From assembly GCF_017874715.1 (NCBI RefSeq), contig NZ_JAGGLR010000035.1:49352-113351 (forward strand): a DNA stretch of 64,000 nucleotides, read 5' to 3'. Below, in pieces: positions 1 to 7,584 of this stretch (position 1 is its first letter; each line of letters starts with the position of its first letter). The notes under the pieces are model-generated. The model saw only the letters and a list, made by a program, of their open reading frames with translations, did no database searches and was not told the DNA's origin. The DNA is from Streptomyces iranensis (GTDB lineage: Bacteria; Actinomycetota; Actinomycetes; Streptomycetales; Streptomycetaceae). The translations under genes and the position numbers were made by a program.

Positions 1-484
1 GATGCGCGGACATGTACGGGCGCAGCTCGACCTCGGGGGTGGCCTTCTCGCCGACCCACATCAGATCGCTGTTGACGTAGCCGTACAGCCGCTTGCCGCC
101 CGAGTACGGCGCCGCGTGGGCGGTGCGCGCCACCGCGTCCGTCGCCAGGTCGATCTGCGGCTTGCCCTCCGCGAGCTCGCCGTACCAGACCTCGATGATG
201 CCCTGGTCCCGGCTCATCACGACCTCGACCTTGCGGTCCTTGCCGATCCGCCAGTAGCCGGATTCGGTCTCCAGGGGGCGGACCTTCTTGCCCTCGGAGT
301 CCAGCACCCAGGTGTGCGAGATGTACTCGATGAAGTCACGGCCGTCGTGCGTGAAGGTGGCCTCCTGGCCGAAGTTGCACTTCTCGGCGCCGGGGAAGTC
401 CGAGACGCCGGCCCCTTCCCAGTTGCCCAGGAGGAAGGCGAGCGGCACGAGGTCCGGGTGGAGGTCGGACGGAATCTGGATCAT
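1..484 (-). CDS. Nitrobindin-like heme-binding beta-barrel protein (FABP-like), truncated by window edge
   Basis: The first 161 codons of a protein starting MIQIPSDLHPDLVPLAFLLG; the C-terminus lies beyond the window edge. The segment GNWEGAG (residues 20-26) matches the GxWxGxG signature of the nitrobindin/THAP4-like beta-barrel family (older names: UPF0678, fatty-acid-binding-protein-like). Family members bind ferric heme and act on nitric oxide or peroxynitrite in the cytoplasm; that role is family knowledge, not visible here. In mycobacteria a related gene also sits near the sseC/cysA sulfurtransferase pair, and the same neighbourhood is seen here. The ATG at 484 is the only good start before the conserved N-terminus. 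Confidence in the family is high, in physiological role low. Confidence 0.85.
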   Translation of the reverse strand, partial: MIQIPSDLHPDLVPLAFLLGNWEGAGVSDFPGAEKCNFGQEATFTHDGRDFIEYISHTWVLDSEGKKVRPLETESGYWRIGKDRKVEVVMSRDQGIIEVWYGELAEGKPQIDLATDAVARTAHAAPYSGGKRLYGYVNSDLMWVGEKATPEVELRPYMSAH

Positions 485-536
485 GAATTCAGGCGATCTG
501 TCGAGAGTCGAGCCGTGGTGGCGGGGCGGGAGCGGT

Positions 537-638
537 TCAGCGCTGGCCCTGGTACAGCTTCTTCCAGGTCAGCGCGGCGAAGCCGAGCGTGGCCACGGCG
601 ACCAGGATCATCAGGGTGGTGAAGACTGCCTCAAGCAC
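537..638 (-). CDS. 33-residue single-pass membrane microprotein
   Basis: A short reading frame with a GTG start at 638 and TGA at 537-539. It encodes one hydrophobic helix (about residues 4-23, including TTLMILVAVATLGFAALTW) followed by a basic tail KKLYQGQR, so it is predicted to be a membrane microprotein with a positive cytoplasmic C-terminus. It lies 52 bases upstream of the nitrobindin-like gene on the same strand and could share its transcript. Small proteins of this look recur next to this gene in Streptomyces, as far as I remember. Function unknown. The alternative is a chance frame, but hydrophobic residues followed by a basic end is what a real membrane peptide looks like. Confidence 0.55.
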   Translation of the reverse strand: MLEAVFTTLMILVAVATLGFAALTWKKLYQGQR

Positions 639-756
639 GAGCGCGCTCCTCGGAACAGATGACGGACGGCACCGAGTCTAGTCGCCGCCGGGGCGGCCGG
701 TGGAGACAGGTGGCCGTGCGGCGCCGGGCCCCGGGTGCCGAGCCTAAGGTTGACGC

Positions 757-1122
757 ATGGCGAAGAAGCTGGTGATCAAGGTGACGGCGGGCGCGGACGC
801 TCCCGAGCGCTGTTCCCAGGCGTTCACGGTGGCGGCGGTGGCCGCGGCGAGCGGGGTCGAGGTCTCGCTCTGGCTGACCGGGGAGTCGACGTGGTTCGCG
901 CTGCCGGGCCGGGCCGCGGAGTTCGAGCTTCCGCATGCCGCGCTGCTTCCGGATCTGATCGACGGCATCCTTACGGGCGGCGGAACGATCACGGTGTGCA
1001 CACAGTGCGCCGCGCGGCGGGAGATCGAGGAGAAGGATCTGATCGAAGGTGCCCGGATCGCGGGCGCTCAGGTCTTCGTGAGCGAGATCATGCCGGACGG
1101 CGTCCAGGCGCTCGTGTACTAG
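757..1122 (+). CDS. DsrE-family sulfur-related protein
   Basis: A 121-residue cytoplasmic protein, full length for the DsrE/DsrF-like family. It begins MAKKLVIKVTAGADAPERCS, a beta-strand plus loop typical of the fold, and has a Cys pair region TVCTQCAARR at about residues 81-90, where sulfur-carrier members of the family place their reactive cysteine. DsrE-like proteins act in sulfur relay or as peroxiredoxin-like small proteins; the exact role here is not known. It is transcribed divergently from the membrane microprotein and convergently to the DUF3099 gene, within a cluster holding a sulfurtransferase, an SseC-like protein and a ThiS/MoaD protein. That context supports a sulfur-metabolism role. 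Confidence 0.8.
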   Translation: MAKKLVIKVTAGADAPERCSQAFTVAAVAAASGVEVSLWLTGESTWFALPGRAAEFELPHAALLPDLIDGILTGGGTITVCTQCAARREIEEKDLIEGARIAGAQVFVSEIMPDGVQALVY

Positions 1123-1215
1123 CTCGGGTATGCCCGTGTACCAGGGGGTGTCCGGCGGGTCTTGGCGCCTGCGGCGGGCCACGCGGCGGAGCCGCATATC
1201 GATGCTGCGGGCAGG

Positions 1216-1473
1216 TCAATGCCGGTGGTTGTGTTCGTCCAGCTCCCGCCACCACCGGTCGGACTCCTCGTCCCCCGATTCGTCCCACCACCGGTCGTCC
1301 GGGCCCCGGCGATTGGCGACGATCGCCGCCAGGGGCGGTATCACCATGGCGACGATGCACATCGCGACCGCGGCGGGGACGGACCACAGGCGCACAAAGG
1401 CCCATGCCGAGATGAAGAGCGTCAGACACGCGCCCATCAGGAAGAAGTATGCGTGGCGGCGTCGCGCGTACAT
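1216..1473 (-). CDS. DUF3099 small membrane protein
   Basis: An 85-residue protein with the basic N-terminus MYARRRHAYFFLMGACLTLF, two hydrophobic segments (about residues 9-26 and 30-48) and an acidic, Trp/His-rich hydrophilic tail ending DEHNHRH. Arg-rich start plus two helices is the DUF3099 pattern of actinobacteria. The frame stays open upstream to 1569, but the conserved part begins at the ATG at 1473, so I use that start; the upstream extension is Arg/Ser-rich and looks non-coding. Function is unknown in the family. It runs convergently to the DsrE gene and in the same direction as the SseC-like gene, 161 bases further on. Confidence 0.7.
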   Translation of the reverse strand: MYARRRHAYFFLMGACLTLFISAWAFVRLWSVPAAVAMCIVAMVIPPLAAIVANRRGPDDRWWDESGDEESDRWWRELDEHNHRH

Positions 1474-1634
1474 ATGTCCAGCGTACGTCCGGGACCGCCG
1501 CACCGACAGACGGAAGACCCTGGCGCCGACGGACGAAAGCCCCCGCACCGACAGTACGGAGGGCCGCACCCCGCCGAGGCGTCCAACCCCGGGGTGCGGC
1601 CCTCCGGCCGTGAGTCACGACGCGTCGTAGCGCG

Positions 1635-1922
1635 TCAGACGGCGATGGCGACCTCCGCCAGCCCGCCCTTCTGGGCGACGACGGTGCGGTCCGCGGTGCC
1701 GCCGGGAACCAGGGCGCGCAGCGTCCACGTGCCCTCCGCGGCGTAGAAGCGGAACTGCCCGGTCGCGGAGGTGGGGACCTCGGCGGTGAACTCGCCGGTG
1801 CTGTCCAGCAGCCGGACGTAACCGGCGACGGGCTCGCCGTCGCGGGTCACCGAACCCTGGATCGTGGTCTCACCGGGCTTGATCGTCGAGGCGTCGGGGC
1901 CGCCGGCCTTGGCTCCACACAT
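1635..1922 (-). CDS. SseC-like DUF1416 protein
   Basis: A 95-residue protein starting MCGAKAGGPDASTIKPGETT. The DUF1416 family is an all-beta, carboxypeptidase-regulatory/transthyretin-like domain, seen here in the segments IQGSVTRDGEPVAGYVRLLD and GQFRFYAAEGTWTLRALVPG. The gene is nearly always found directly downstream of a CysA-type sulfurtransferase, as in mycobacteria where it is named sseC, and here it follows the sulfurtransferase gene with a 32-base gap on the same strand. The conserved Cys2 near the N-terminus is notable for a protein tied to sulfur transfer. A partner or accessory role to the sulfurtransferase is inference. Confidence 0.85.
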   Translation of the reverse strand: MCGAKAGGPDASTIKPGETTIQGSVTRDGEPVAGYVRLLDSTGEFTAEVPTSATGQFRFYAAEGTWTLRALVPGGTADRTVVAQKGGLAEVAIAV

Positions 1923-1954
1923 GGATGTCTGTCCTTACGTTCGGGGGAGAGGGG

Positions 1955-2794
1955 TCAGCTGTCGGAGCCGAGCTCGACCGGCACGCCCACCAGCGAGCCG
2001 TACTCGGTCCAGGAGCCGTCGTAGTTCTTGACGTTGGCCTGGCCCAGGAGCTCGTGCAGGACGAACCAGGTGTGAGCGGAGCGCTCACCGATGCGGCAGT
2101 AGGCGATGGTGTCCTTCGACAGGTCCACGCCCGCGCCCTCGTAGATCTCCTTGAGCTCGTCGTCGGACCTGAAGGTGCCGTCGTCGTTGGCCGACTTCGA
2201 CCACGGGATGTTGCGGGCGCTCGGGACGTGGCCCGGACGCTGCGACTGCTCCTGCGGGAGGTGGGCCGGGGCGAGCAGCTTGCCGGAGAACTCGTCGGGG
2301 GAGCGCACGTCGACCAGGTTCAGCGAGCCGATGGCGTCCACGACCTCGTCGCGGAAGGCACGGATGGCGGTGTCCTGCGGCTTGGCCTTGTACTCGGTCT
2401 GCGCGCGGGTCGGCACCTCGGCGACCAGGTCGCGGGAGTCGAGCTCCCACTTCTTGCGGCCGCCGTCGAGCAGCTTGACGTCCTGGTGGCCGTAGAGCTT
2501 GAAGTACCAGTAGGCGTACGCCGCGAACCAGTTGTTGTTGCCGCCGTAGAGGACGACCGTGTCGTCGTTGCCGATGCCCTTCTCCGACAGGAGCTTCTCG
2601 AAGCCGTCCTGGTCGACGAAGTCACGGCGCACCGGGTCCTGGAGATCCTGCTTCCAGTCGATCCGGATGGCGTTCTTGATGTGGTTCTTGTCGTAGGCCG
2701 AGGTGTCCTCGTCCACCTCGACGATGACCGTCTTGGGGTCGTCGATACGGGCCTGGACCCAGTCGGCGTCCACCAGGACGTCACTGCGGCTCAT
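1955..2794 (-). CDS. cysA: Thiosulfate/3-mercaptopyruvate sulfurtransferase (two-domain rhodanese)
   Basis: A 279-residue tandem rhodanese that moves sulfane sulfur from thiosulfate or mercaptopyruvate to an acceptor in the cytoplasm. The N-terminal rhodanese domain (about 1-125) lacks a catalytic Cys: the loop reads VVLYGGNNNWFA. The C-terminal domain (about 145-275) carries the active-site loop with Cys233 in YCRIGERS, the usual form for actinobacterial CysA enzymes. Length is normal. The start MSRSDVLVDADWVQ at 2794 has a purine-rich AGGAGAG sequence just upstream. An SseC-like gene follows. A Cys-containing leader peptide and two hairpins precede it, suggesting attenuation by cysteine supply. 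Note that cysA is also used for sulfate-transport ATPases; this is the sulfurtransferase. Confidence 0.93.
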   Translation of the reverse strand: MSRSDVLVDADWVQARIDDPKTVIVEVDEDTSAYDKNHIKNAIRIDWKQDLQDPVRRDFVDQDGFEKLLSEKGIGNDDTVVLYGGNNNWFAAYAYWYFKLYGHQDVKLLDGGRKKWELDSRDLVAEVPTRAQTEYKAKPQDTAIRAFRDEVVDAIGSLNLVDVRSPDEFSGKLLAPAHLPQEQSQRPGHVPSARNIPWSKSANDDGTFRSDDELKEIYEGAGVDLSKDTIAYCRIGERSAHTWFVLHELLGQANVKNYDGSWTEYGSLVGVPVELGSDS

Positions 2795-2891
2795 GTTTCT
2801 CTCCTCCGGGGCAGTTGCGGCGGTACGGGCACGCTCACGACGCGGCGCCGCGCGGGGGCGTGCGGCGAGCGTACGAGCGAAGGTGCGGGAA

Positions 2892-2941
2892 GGCCCGGCT
2901 GACGGGCCGAAGAGGGGGCCGGTCCGTGGCGTGTACGGACC
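2892..2941 (-). promoter_or_regulatory. Tandem hairpins between leader peptide and sulfurtransferase (candidate attenuator)
   Basis: Two perfect inverted repeats lie between the leader-peptide stop and the sulfurtransferase start. The first to be transcribed has a 7-bp stem (2935-2941 with 2921-2927) and a 7-nt loop, beginning 9 bases after the stop codon. The second has a 6-bp GC stem (2903-2908 with 2892-2897) and a 5-nt loop. There is no long U-run, which is normal for Streptomyces terminators. Position directly after a Cys-codon leader is what a transcription or translation attenuator would need. Structure is seen; function is inferred. Confidence 0.5.
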
Positions 2942-2950
2942 GCGTCCCAT

Positions 2951-3031
2951 TCAGACGGGGCGACAGAGCATGGCGGCGACGCGGCACAGGTCGACTGCCC
3001 GCCGCTTCGTGAGATCCGCCTGTCGCTTCAT
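2951..3031 (-). CDS. Cys-containing leader peptide upstream of the sulfurtransferase
   Basis: A 26-residue reading frame with ATG at 3031 and TGA at 2951-2953. It begins MKRQADLTKRRAVD and ends LCRVAAMLCRPV, with Cys codons at positions 16 and 23, both as LCR. This matches the short putative leader peptides found before sulfur-assimilation and sulfurtransferase genes in actinomycetes. Translation pausing at Cys codons when Cys-tRNA is scarce would alter folding of the hairpins that follow and raise sulfurtransferase expression. A promoter is visible just upstream, and the start codon would lie at or within a few bases of the transcript 5' end, so the leader may be read from a leaderless mRNA. 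Confidence 0.75.
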   Translation of the reverse strand: MKRQADLTKRRAVDLCRVAAMLCRPV

Positions 3032-3038
3032 GGGTCCG

Positions 3039-3068
3039 ATCGTAGGGACGGACAGGCGGGCATGTCAC
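3039..3068 (-). promoter_or_regulatory. Promoter of leader peptide/sulfurtransferase operon
   Basis: On the minus strand a -35 GTGACA (3068-3063), an 18-bp spacer and a -10 TACGAT (3044-3039) fit a HrdB-type promoter. The expected start point, about 7 bases downstream, falls at the leader-peptide ATG (3031), giving a leaderless transcript. Seen by eye only. Confidence 0.55.
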
Positions 3069-3242
3069 CGGTGTGTCGCATGATGAGACGTTATCGTCCG
3101 GAGTGTGAGATGAGAGACGCGTGAACGGCCGGGAGGCGCGGCCGGAGGGGTTCGCGGTGGGCAGGAACATCCATATACGCGGACATGATCGTCTCAGTGA
3201 ATGGACCAGGGACGGGATCCGACGCCCCTGGTACTGGTCGCG

Positions 3243-3929
3243 TCAGCCCGTCAGCTGGACGTTGTTTCCCGCGACCGAGACGTCTATGCCGTCCTTGGAG
3301 GTCTCCACCTTGTCCAGCCGCATACCGGTGGGCAGTCCCTCGATCTTCCGCTCCATGTCGGCCTTCTCGCGCACCTTGTCCTCCCACTGGGGGATGCTCC
3401 CGCCCGGGATGGACTCGGCGTGCAGCCGGATGGTGTTGCCGTTCACGATGGTGACCTGGGAGTGGGCGGTGAGGCTGAAGCCCAGCAGGCTGCCGGTGAT
3501 CTTGACCTTGTTGGTGCCCGAGGGGTCGTAGGCGACCGTGATGCCCGGACCGGCGGCCTGTGAGAGATCCGCGTAGCTGATGTGGGCCGAGCCGGTGGCG
3601 CGGTCGGCGCTGGCCGACGAGAAGTTCCCCGAGATGCGGACGTTGTGCAGCTGGGCGTCGAGCTCGGTGACCCGGACGCTGCGGCCGTCGCCCGCGTCCG
3701 TCGTCAGCCCGTCCACGCCGACGTCGACCTCGTCCAGCTCCTTGCCCACGACCTGGGTGAGGAACGGGAAGCCCTTGATCGAGACATTGGGCGTGGTGGT
3801 CAGGCCCTGAGAACTCTTGATCTTGTCGGCCGCCTTGGACTCGGCCATGTACACCGCGATGCGGTCGGCGGCCACGAAGAGGCCGCCGAGTATCACGACG
3901 ACGATCAGTGTGATGCGTAGTGCGCGCAT
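3243..3929 (-). CDS. DUF2993 (LmeA-like) membrane-anchored lipid-binding protein
   Basis: A 228-residue protein with an N-terminal signal anchor MRALRITLIVVVILGGLFVA followed by an extracytoplasmic DUF2993 domain. The motif NVSIKGFPFLTQVVGKELDEV at about 48-68 is diagnostic of the family. The best-studied member, mycobacterial LmeA, is a periplasmic phosphatidylinositol-mannoside-binding protein, and it too lies between cysA and glnR in Mycobacterium. Function in Streptomyces is not known, but envelope lipid handling is plausible. It is transcribed toward the leader peptide and sulfurtransferase, with a 200-base gap. A second, larger DUF2993 protein lies at 20865-22169. Confidence 0.85.
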   Translation of the reverse strand: MRALRITLIVVVILGGLFVAADRIAVYMAESKAADKIKSSQGLTTTPNVSIKGFPFLTQVVGKELDEVDVGVDGLTTDAGDGRSVRVTELDAQLHNVRISGNFSSASADRATGSAHISYADLSQAAGPGITVAYDPSGTNKVKITGSLLGFSLTAHSQVTIVNGNTIRLHAESIPGGSIPQWEDKVREKADMERKIEGLPTGMRLDKVETSKDGIDVSVAGNNVQLTG

Positions 3930-4014
3930 GTGAGTGGGTCCCCCAGGCTCTCGCTCAGGCCCTCGCGCCTGAGGCTGCGAGCCTATCCGGAGCGGGTGAG
4001 CGGGAGCCGGGGAG

Positions 4015-5448
4015 TCAGCCCAGAGCGCGGCCGATCACATAGACCACGGGGGCGGCGGCCGCGAGCGGCAGCGCCACGCCGGCCGTCATGTGGACGAAGC
4101 GCGAGGGGTAGTCGTAGCTGGCGACCCGGTGGCCGATCAGCGCGCACGCCCCGGCCGCGAACCCGAGCAGGGCGGCGGTGGACGTGCCCGTTCCGGTGAG
4201 CTGCCCGGCTCCGACCCCGGCCCCCGTGGCGGCCGCCAGCGCGACCACGACCGCGACGGCCGTCGGCAGCGGCAGGGCCCGGACGAGCACGGCCACGGCG
4301 ACGGCGGCCGCCCCCACCACCACGGCGTCCGAGGACTCGGCGACGGCGGCCAGATGGCCGGCCGCGAGCACGGCGAGGGCCGTGGCCGCCACGGCGGCCG
4401 TAAGGCCGTACAGCCGCTCGTCCGGGGAGGCGTGGCTGCGGAGCTGGAGGATCAGCACCAGCAGCAGCCAGACGCCGATGGTGCCGATGACGACCGTAGG
4501 GGCGTGTGACGGCTCGGTGGCGAGCAGGCCGATGTCGGCGGCCAGACCGCCCGCGAAGGCGAGCGCGATGCCCTGCCGGGCGGGCCACATGCCGTTCAGC
4601 CGGAACCAGCCCGCCGCCGTGACCGCCTGAAGCGCCGCCACCGCGACGGCGACGGCCGGGCGGCCCAGCGGCGCGGTGGCCGCGAGCAGGGCGGCGAGCA
4701 CGGAGGTCAGGGCGGCGGGGACGAACCCCGGATGGAGGATCTGCGGACGGCCCTCGGCCCTGGCCTTTTCGGCGGCGGTGAGCGGCCGGTCCGGCTGCGG
4801 GGCGGGCGGCTCGGCGGTCGCGGTCGCTGCTTGAGCCTGCGCCGGGGTCTGCGCCTGAGCCTGCGCCTGAGCCTGCGCCTGAGCCTGTGCTTGTGCCTGT
4901 GCCGGGGTCTGCGCCTGCACCGGGGCCTGAGGCGGTGCCTGGGACGGGTCGGCGGGCTGGTGGTACGGGTGCTGCTGATCCCAGCCTTGGGCGTACTGCC
5001 CCTGGTGCCCCTGGTGCCCCTGATGGCCCTGGTGCGGCTGCTGGCCCTGCTGCCCCTGGTGGCCCTGCTGGGCGGCGGCGTAGGGGTCCGCGTACGGCTG
5101 CTGCTGGTACTGCTGCTGATGCTGCGGGTGCTGGTACTGCGGCGGCTGGGCCTGGGCGTACCCCTGCTGCTGCGGATATCCCGCGTACCCCTGCCAGTCG
5201 GCCTGCTGCTGAGCACCCTGGCCATTGCCCCCGTGAGCGCCGTGGCCTCCGGGGCCGCCATGGCCGCCGTGGCCGTCATGGCCACCGTAAGGATGCGCGC
5301 TCTGGTCGTACCCCCCATGAGGAGCCTCGTACGACCCGTACGGGGGATACGGCTGCTGAGGCTGCTGACCTTGCTGCTGATGAGGCTCGTGGGGCTGATG
5401 AGGCTCGTTGGGCTGGTGCGGCTGGTTGCTCATGAGCTCGGGGTTCAC
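4015..5448 (-). CDS. Gln/His/Pro-rich polytopic membrane protein
   Basis: A 477-residue protein in two parts. Residues 1 to about 225 are low complexity, rich in Gln, His, Pro, Gly and Tyr (PHQPHEPHQQQ near the start, HQGHQGHQGHQGQ in the middle, QAQAQAQAQA before the membrane part). The C-terminal part holds about eight to ten hydrophobic helices of Ala/Val/Leu, ending GVALPLAAAAPVVYVIGRAL. The GTG at 5448 overlaps the stop of the upstream ThiS/MoaD gene as GTGA, implying coupling; an ATG at 5433 is an alternative, and the AGGAGG at about 5449-5454 is too close to the first and rather far from the second. Function unknown; similar proteins are annotated as hypothetical integral membrane proteins in Streptomyces. 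Confidence 0.75.
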   Translation of the reverse strand: MNPELMSNQPHQPNEPHQPHEPHQQQGQQPQQPYPPYGSYEAPHGGYDQSAHPYGGHDGHGGHGGPGGHGAHGGNGQGAQQQADWQGYAGYPQQQGYAQAQPPQYQHPQHQQQYQQQPYADPYAAAQQGHQGQQGQQPHQGHQGHQGHQGQYAQGWDQQHPYHQPADPSQAPPQAPVQAQTPAQAQAQAQAQAQAQAQAQTPAQAQAATATAEPPAPQPDRPLTAAEKARAEGRPQILHPGFVPAALTSVLAALLAATAPLGRPAVAVAVAALQAVTAAGWFRLNGMWPARQGIALAFAGGLAADIGLLATEPSHAPTVVIGTIGVWLLLVLILQLRSHASPDERLYGLTAAVAATALAVLAAGHLAAVAESSDAVVVGAAAVAVAVLVRALPLPTAVAVVVALAAATGAGVGAGQLTGTGTSTAALLGFAAGACALIGHRVASYDYPSRFVHMTAGVALPLAAAAPVVYVIGRALG

Positions 5449-5720
5449 CCTCCTGCGAACGGCGGGAGCACCTCGACCGTGCCGCCCTCGGCGAGTTGGA
5501 TCGTCTTGTGGTCACGGGTGCCGGCCGGGGCTCCGTCGACCAGGAACGAACACCGCAGCAGGACCCGCGCGAACTCCGGTCGCGCGGTGTGCCGCTGCCG
5601 GGCCGCGTCGAGCGCCTCCGCCAGTGTCCACGCGGTGTACGGCTCCTCCGCGGTACCGGCCGCGGCGCGGGCCGCGGCCCAGTACCGGATGGTTCCGGCG
5701 GGCGTGCTCATCATCGCCAT
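5445..5720 (-). CDS. ThiS/MoaD-family sulfur carrier protein
   Basis: A 91-residue beta-grasp protein with the core TIRYWAAARAAAGTAEEPY at about 10-28, and ending LPPFAGG. The C-terminal Gly-Gly is the hallmark of ThiS/MoaD carriers, which are adenylated and then thiocarboxylated at that end to deliver sulfur for thiamine, molybdopterin or related biosynthesis. The start at 5720 has GAAAGGGA five bases upstream; later Met codons at 5714 and 5711 are possible. It overlaps the membrane-protein gene downstream by four bases. The partner E1-like enzyme is not in this window, so the pathway served is unknown. A 9-bp inverted repeat at 5733-5762 lies just upstream. Confidence 0.85.
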   Translation of the reverse strand: MAMMSTPAGTIRYWAAARAAAGTAEEPYTAWTLAEALDAARQRHTARPEFARVLLRCSFLVDGAPAGTRDHKTIQLAEGGTVEVLPPFAGG

Positions 5721-5732
5721 CGCGATCCCTTT

Positions 5733-5762
5733 CCCGTCATCTGCCGCCTCCATGATGACGGG
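5733..5762. promoter_or_regulatory. Inverted repeat upstream of ThiS/MoaD gene
   Basis: Perfect 9-bp arms CCCGTCATC (5733-5741) and GATGACGGG (5754-5762) separated by 12 bases, in the space between the divergent ThiS/MoaD gene and the ABC exporter operon. It could be an operator for a dimeric regulator or a hairpin in the leader RNA of the ThiS/MoaD gene. Confidence 0.35.
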
Positions 5763-5841
5763 TGCGGGACCGCGCCCGGGACCACACGCGGTTCGTCGAA
5801 AATACGGCCGGTTCGGGACGAGCGTCACTTAAGGTTTCCGT

Positions 5842-7584
5842 GTGCTGGTACGACTGATACGGGCGTATCTGAGGCCCTATACCCGAACGATCACGCTGAT
5901 CGTCTTATTGCAGCTGGTGCAGACCCTCGCCACCCTCTATCTGCCCGCACTGAACGCGGACATCATCGACAGCGGAGTGGTGAAGGGCGACACCGGCTAC
6001 ATCCTCCGTGTCGGCGGGCTGATGATCGCCGTCACCCTCGTCCAGATCGTGTGCGCCGCGGGAGCCGTCTACTTCAGCGCCCGCACCTCCATGGCGCTCG
6101 GCCGCGATGTGCGCGCCGCCGTCTTCGACCGGGTGCAGTCCTTCTCCGCCCGGGAGATGGGCCACTTCGGGGCGCCGTCCCTGATCACCCGCACCACCAA
6201 CGACGTCCAGCAGGTGCAGATGCTGTGCCTGATGGCCTTCACGCTGATGGTCTCCGCGCCGATCATGTGCGTCGGCGGCGTGATCATGGCGCTCAACGAG
6301 GACGTGCCGCTGTCCGGGCTGCTCCTGCTCATCGTTCCGGCCCTGGGCCTCGTGGTCGCGTTCATCGTCCGCCGGATGCGGCCGCTGTTCCGCGACGTCC
6401 AGCAGCGCATCGACACCGTCAACCGGGTGTTGCGCGAGCAGATCACCGGGATCCGGGTAATCCGCGCCTTCGTCCGCGACACCCATGAGCGCGGCCGCTT
6501 CACCGGGGCCAACACCGGGCTGATGGATGTCTCGCTGCGCGCCGGGCGGCTGATGTCGCTGATGTTCCCGGCCGTGATGCTGGTGGTGAACGTCTCCAGC
6601 GTGGCCGTCGTCTGGTTCGGCGGGCACCGCATCGACAGCGGCGGGATGCAGATCGGCGCGCTGACCGCGTTCCTCAGCTATCTGATGCAGATTCTGTCGT
6701 CCGTGATGATGGCCACCTTCATGTTCATGATGGTGCCGAGGGCCGAGGTGTGCGCCGAGCGCGTCCAGGAGGTGCTGGACACCGGGACCAGCGTCGTACC
6801 TCCGCTGATGCCCGTCGCGCCCGCGCCGGGCGATGGCGGACGGGGGCTGCTGGAGCTGCGGGGCGTGGAGTTCCGCTACCCCGGCGCCGACGCGTCCGTG
6901 CTGCGCGGCATCTCGCTGACCGCCCGGCCCGGCCGGACCACCGCCGTCATCGGCTCCACCGGCAGCGGCAAGTCGACGCTGCTCGGGCTGGTGCCGCGGC
7001 TGTTCGACGCGACCGACGGCAGCGTCCACCTCGACGGGGTGGATGTGCGTGACCTCGACCCCGAGGTGATGACGCGGACCATAGGGCTGGTCCCGCAGAA
7101 GCCGTACCTGTTCGCCGGCACCGTCGCCTCCAACCTGCGGTACGGCGACCCCGACGCCACCGACGAGGAGCTGTGGAGGGCCCTGGAGACCGCCCAGGCA
7201 CGGGAGTTCGTGGCGGCCATGGAGGGCGGTCTGGACGCCCCGATCGCCCAGGGCGGGACCAATGTGTCCGGCGGTCAGCGGCAGCGGCTGGCGATCGCCC
7301 GCGCCCTGGTCCGCAAGCCGTCCGTCTACCTCTTCGACGACTCCTTCTCCGCGCTCGACTACGCCACCGACGCCCGGCTGCGGGCGGCGCTCGCGGACGA
7401 GACGGACAACGCGACGGTGGTCATCGTCGCCCAGCGGGTGTCCACGATCCGGGGCGCCGATCTGATCGTGGTCCTCGACGCGGGGCGGATCGTCGGCGCC
7501 GGTACCCACGGCGAGCTGATGGCCGGCAATGAGACCTATCGCGAGATCGTGCTCTCCCAGCTCACCGAGGAGGAGGCGGCATGA
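5842..7584 (+). CDS. Heterodimeric ABC exporter, subunit 1 (degenerate catalytic site; contains a TTA codon)
   Basis: A 580-residue half-transporter with six predicted membrane helices (about 18-300) and a C-terminal nucleotide-binding domain. Visible motifs: Walker A GSTGSGKST (about 371-379), signature NVSGGQRQR, and Walker B VYLFDDSFSALD, in which Asp replaces the catalytic Glu. Such Asp subunits pair with a catalytically competent partner in heterodimeric exporters (TM287/288, LmrCD type), and the partner follows with a four-base ATGA overlap. The substrate, exported from the cytoplasm, is unknown; drug or lipid is usual. The start is GTG at 5842 with AAGG seven bases before it. Leu22 is encoded by TTA (5905-5907), a bldA-dependent codon. 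Confidence 0.92.
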   Translation: MLVRLIRAYLRPYTRTITLIVLLQLVQTLATLYLPALNADIIDSGVVKGDTGYILRVGGLMIAVTLVQIVCAAGAVYFSARTSMALGRDVRAAVFDRVQSFSAREMGHFGAPSLITRTTNDVQQVQMLCLMAFTLMVSAPIMCVGGVIMALNEDVPLSGLLLLIVPALGLVVAFIVRRMRPLFRDVQQRIDTVNRVLREQITGIRVIRAFVRDTHERGRFTGANTGLMDVSLRAGRLMSLMFPAVMLVVNVSSVAVVWFGGHRIDSGGMQIGALTAFLSYLMQILSSVMMATFMFMMVPRAEVCAERVQEVLDTGTSVVPPLMPVAPAPGDGGRGLLELRGVEFRYPGADASVLRGISLTARPGRTTAVIGSTGSGKSTLLGLVPRLFDATDGSVHLDGVDVRDLDPEVMTRTIGLVPQKPYLFAGTVASNLRYGDPDATDEELWRALETAQAREFVAAMEGGLDAPIAQGGTNVSGGQRQRLAIARALVRKPSVYLFDDSFSALDYATDARLRAALADETDNATVVIVAQRVSTIRGADLIVVLDAGRIVGAGTHGELMAGNETYREIVLSQLTEEEAA

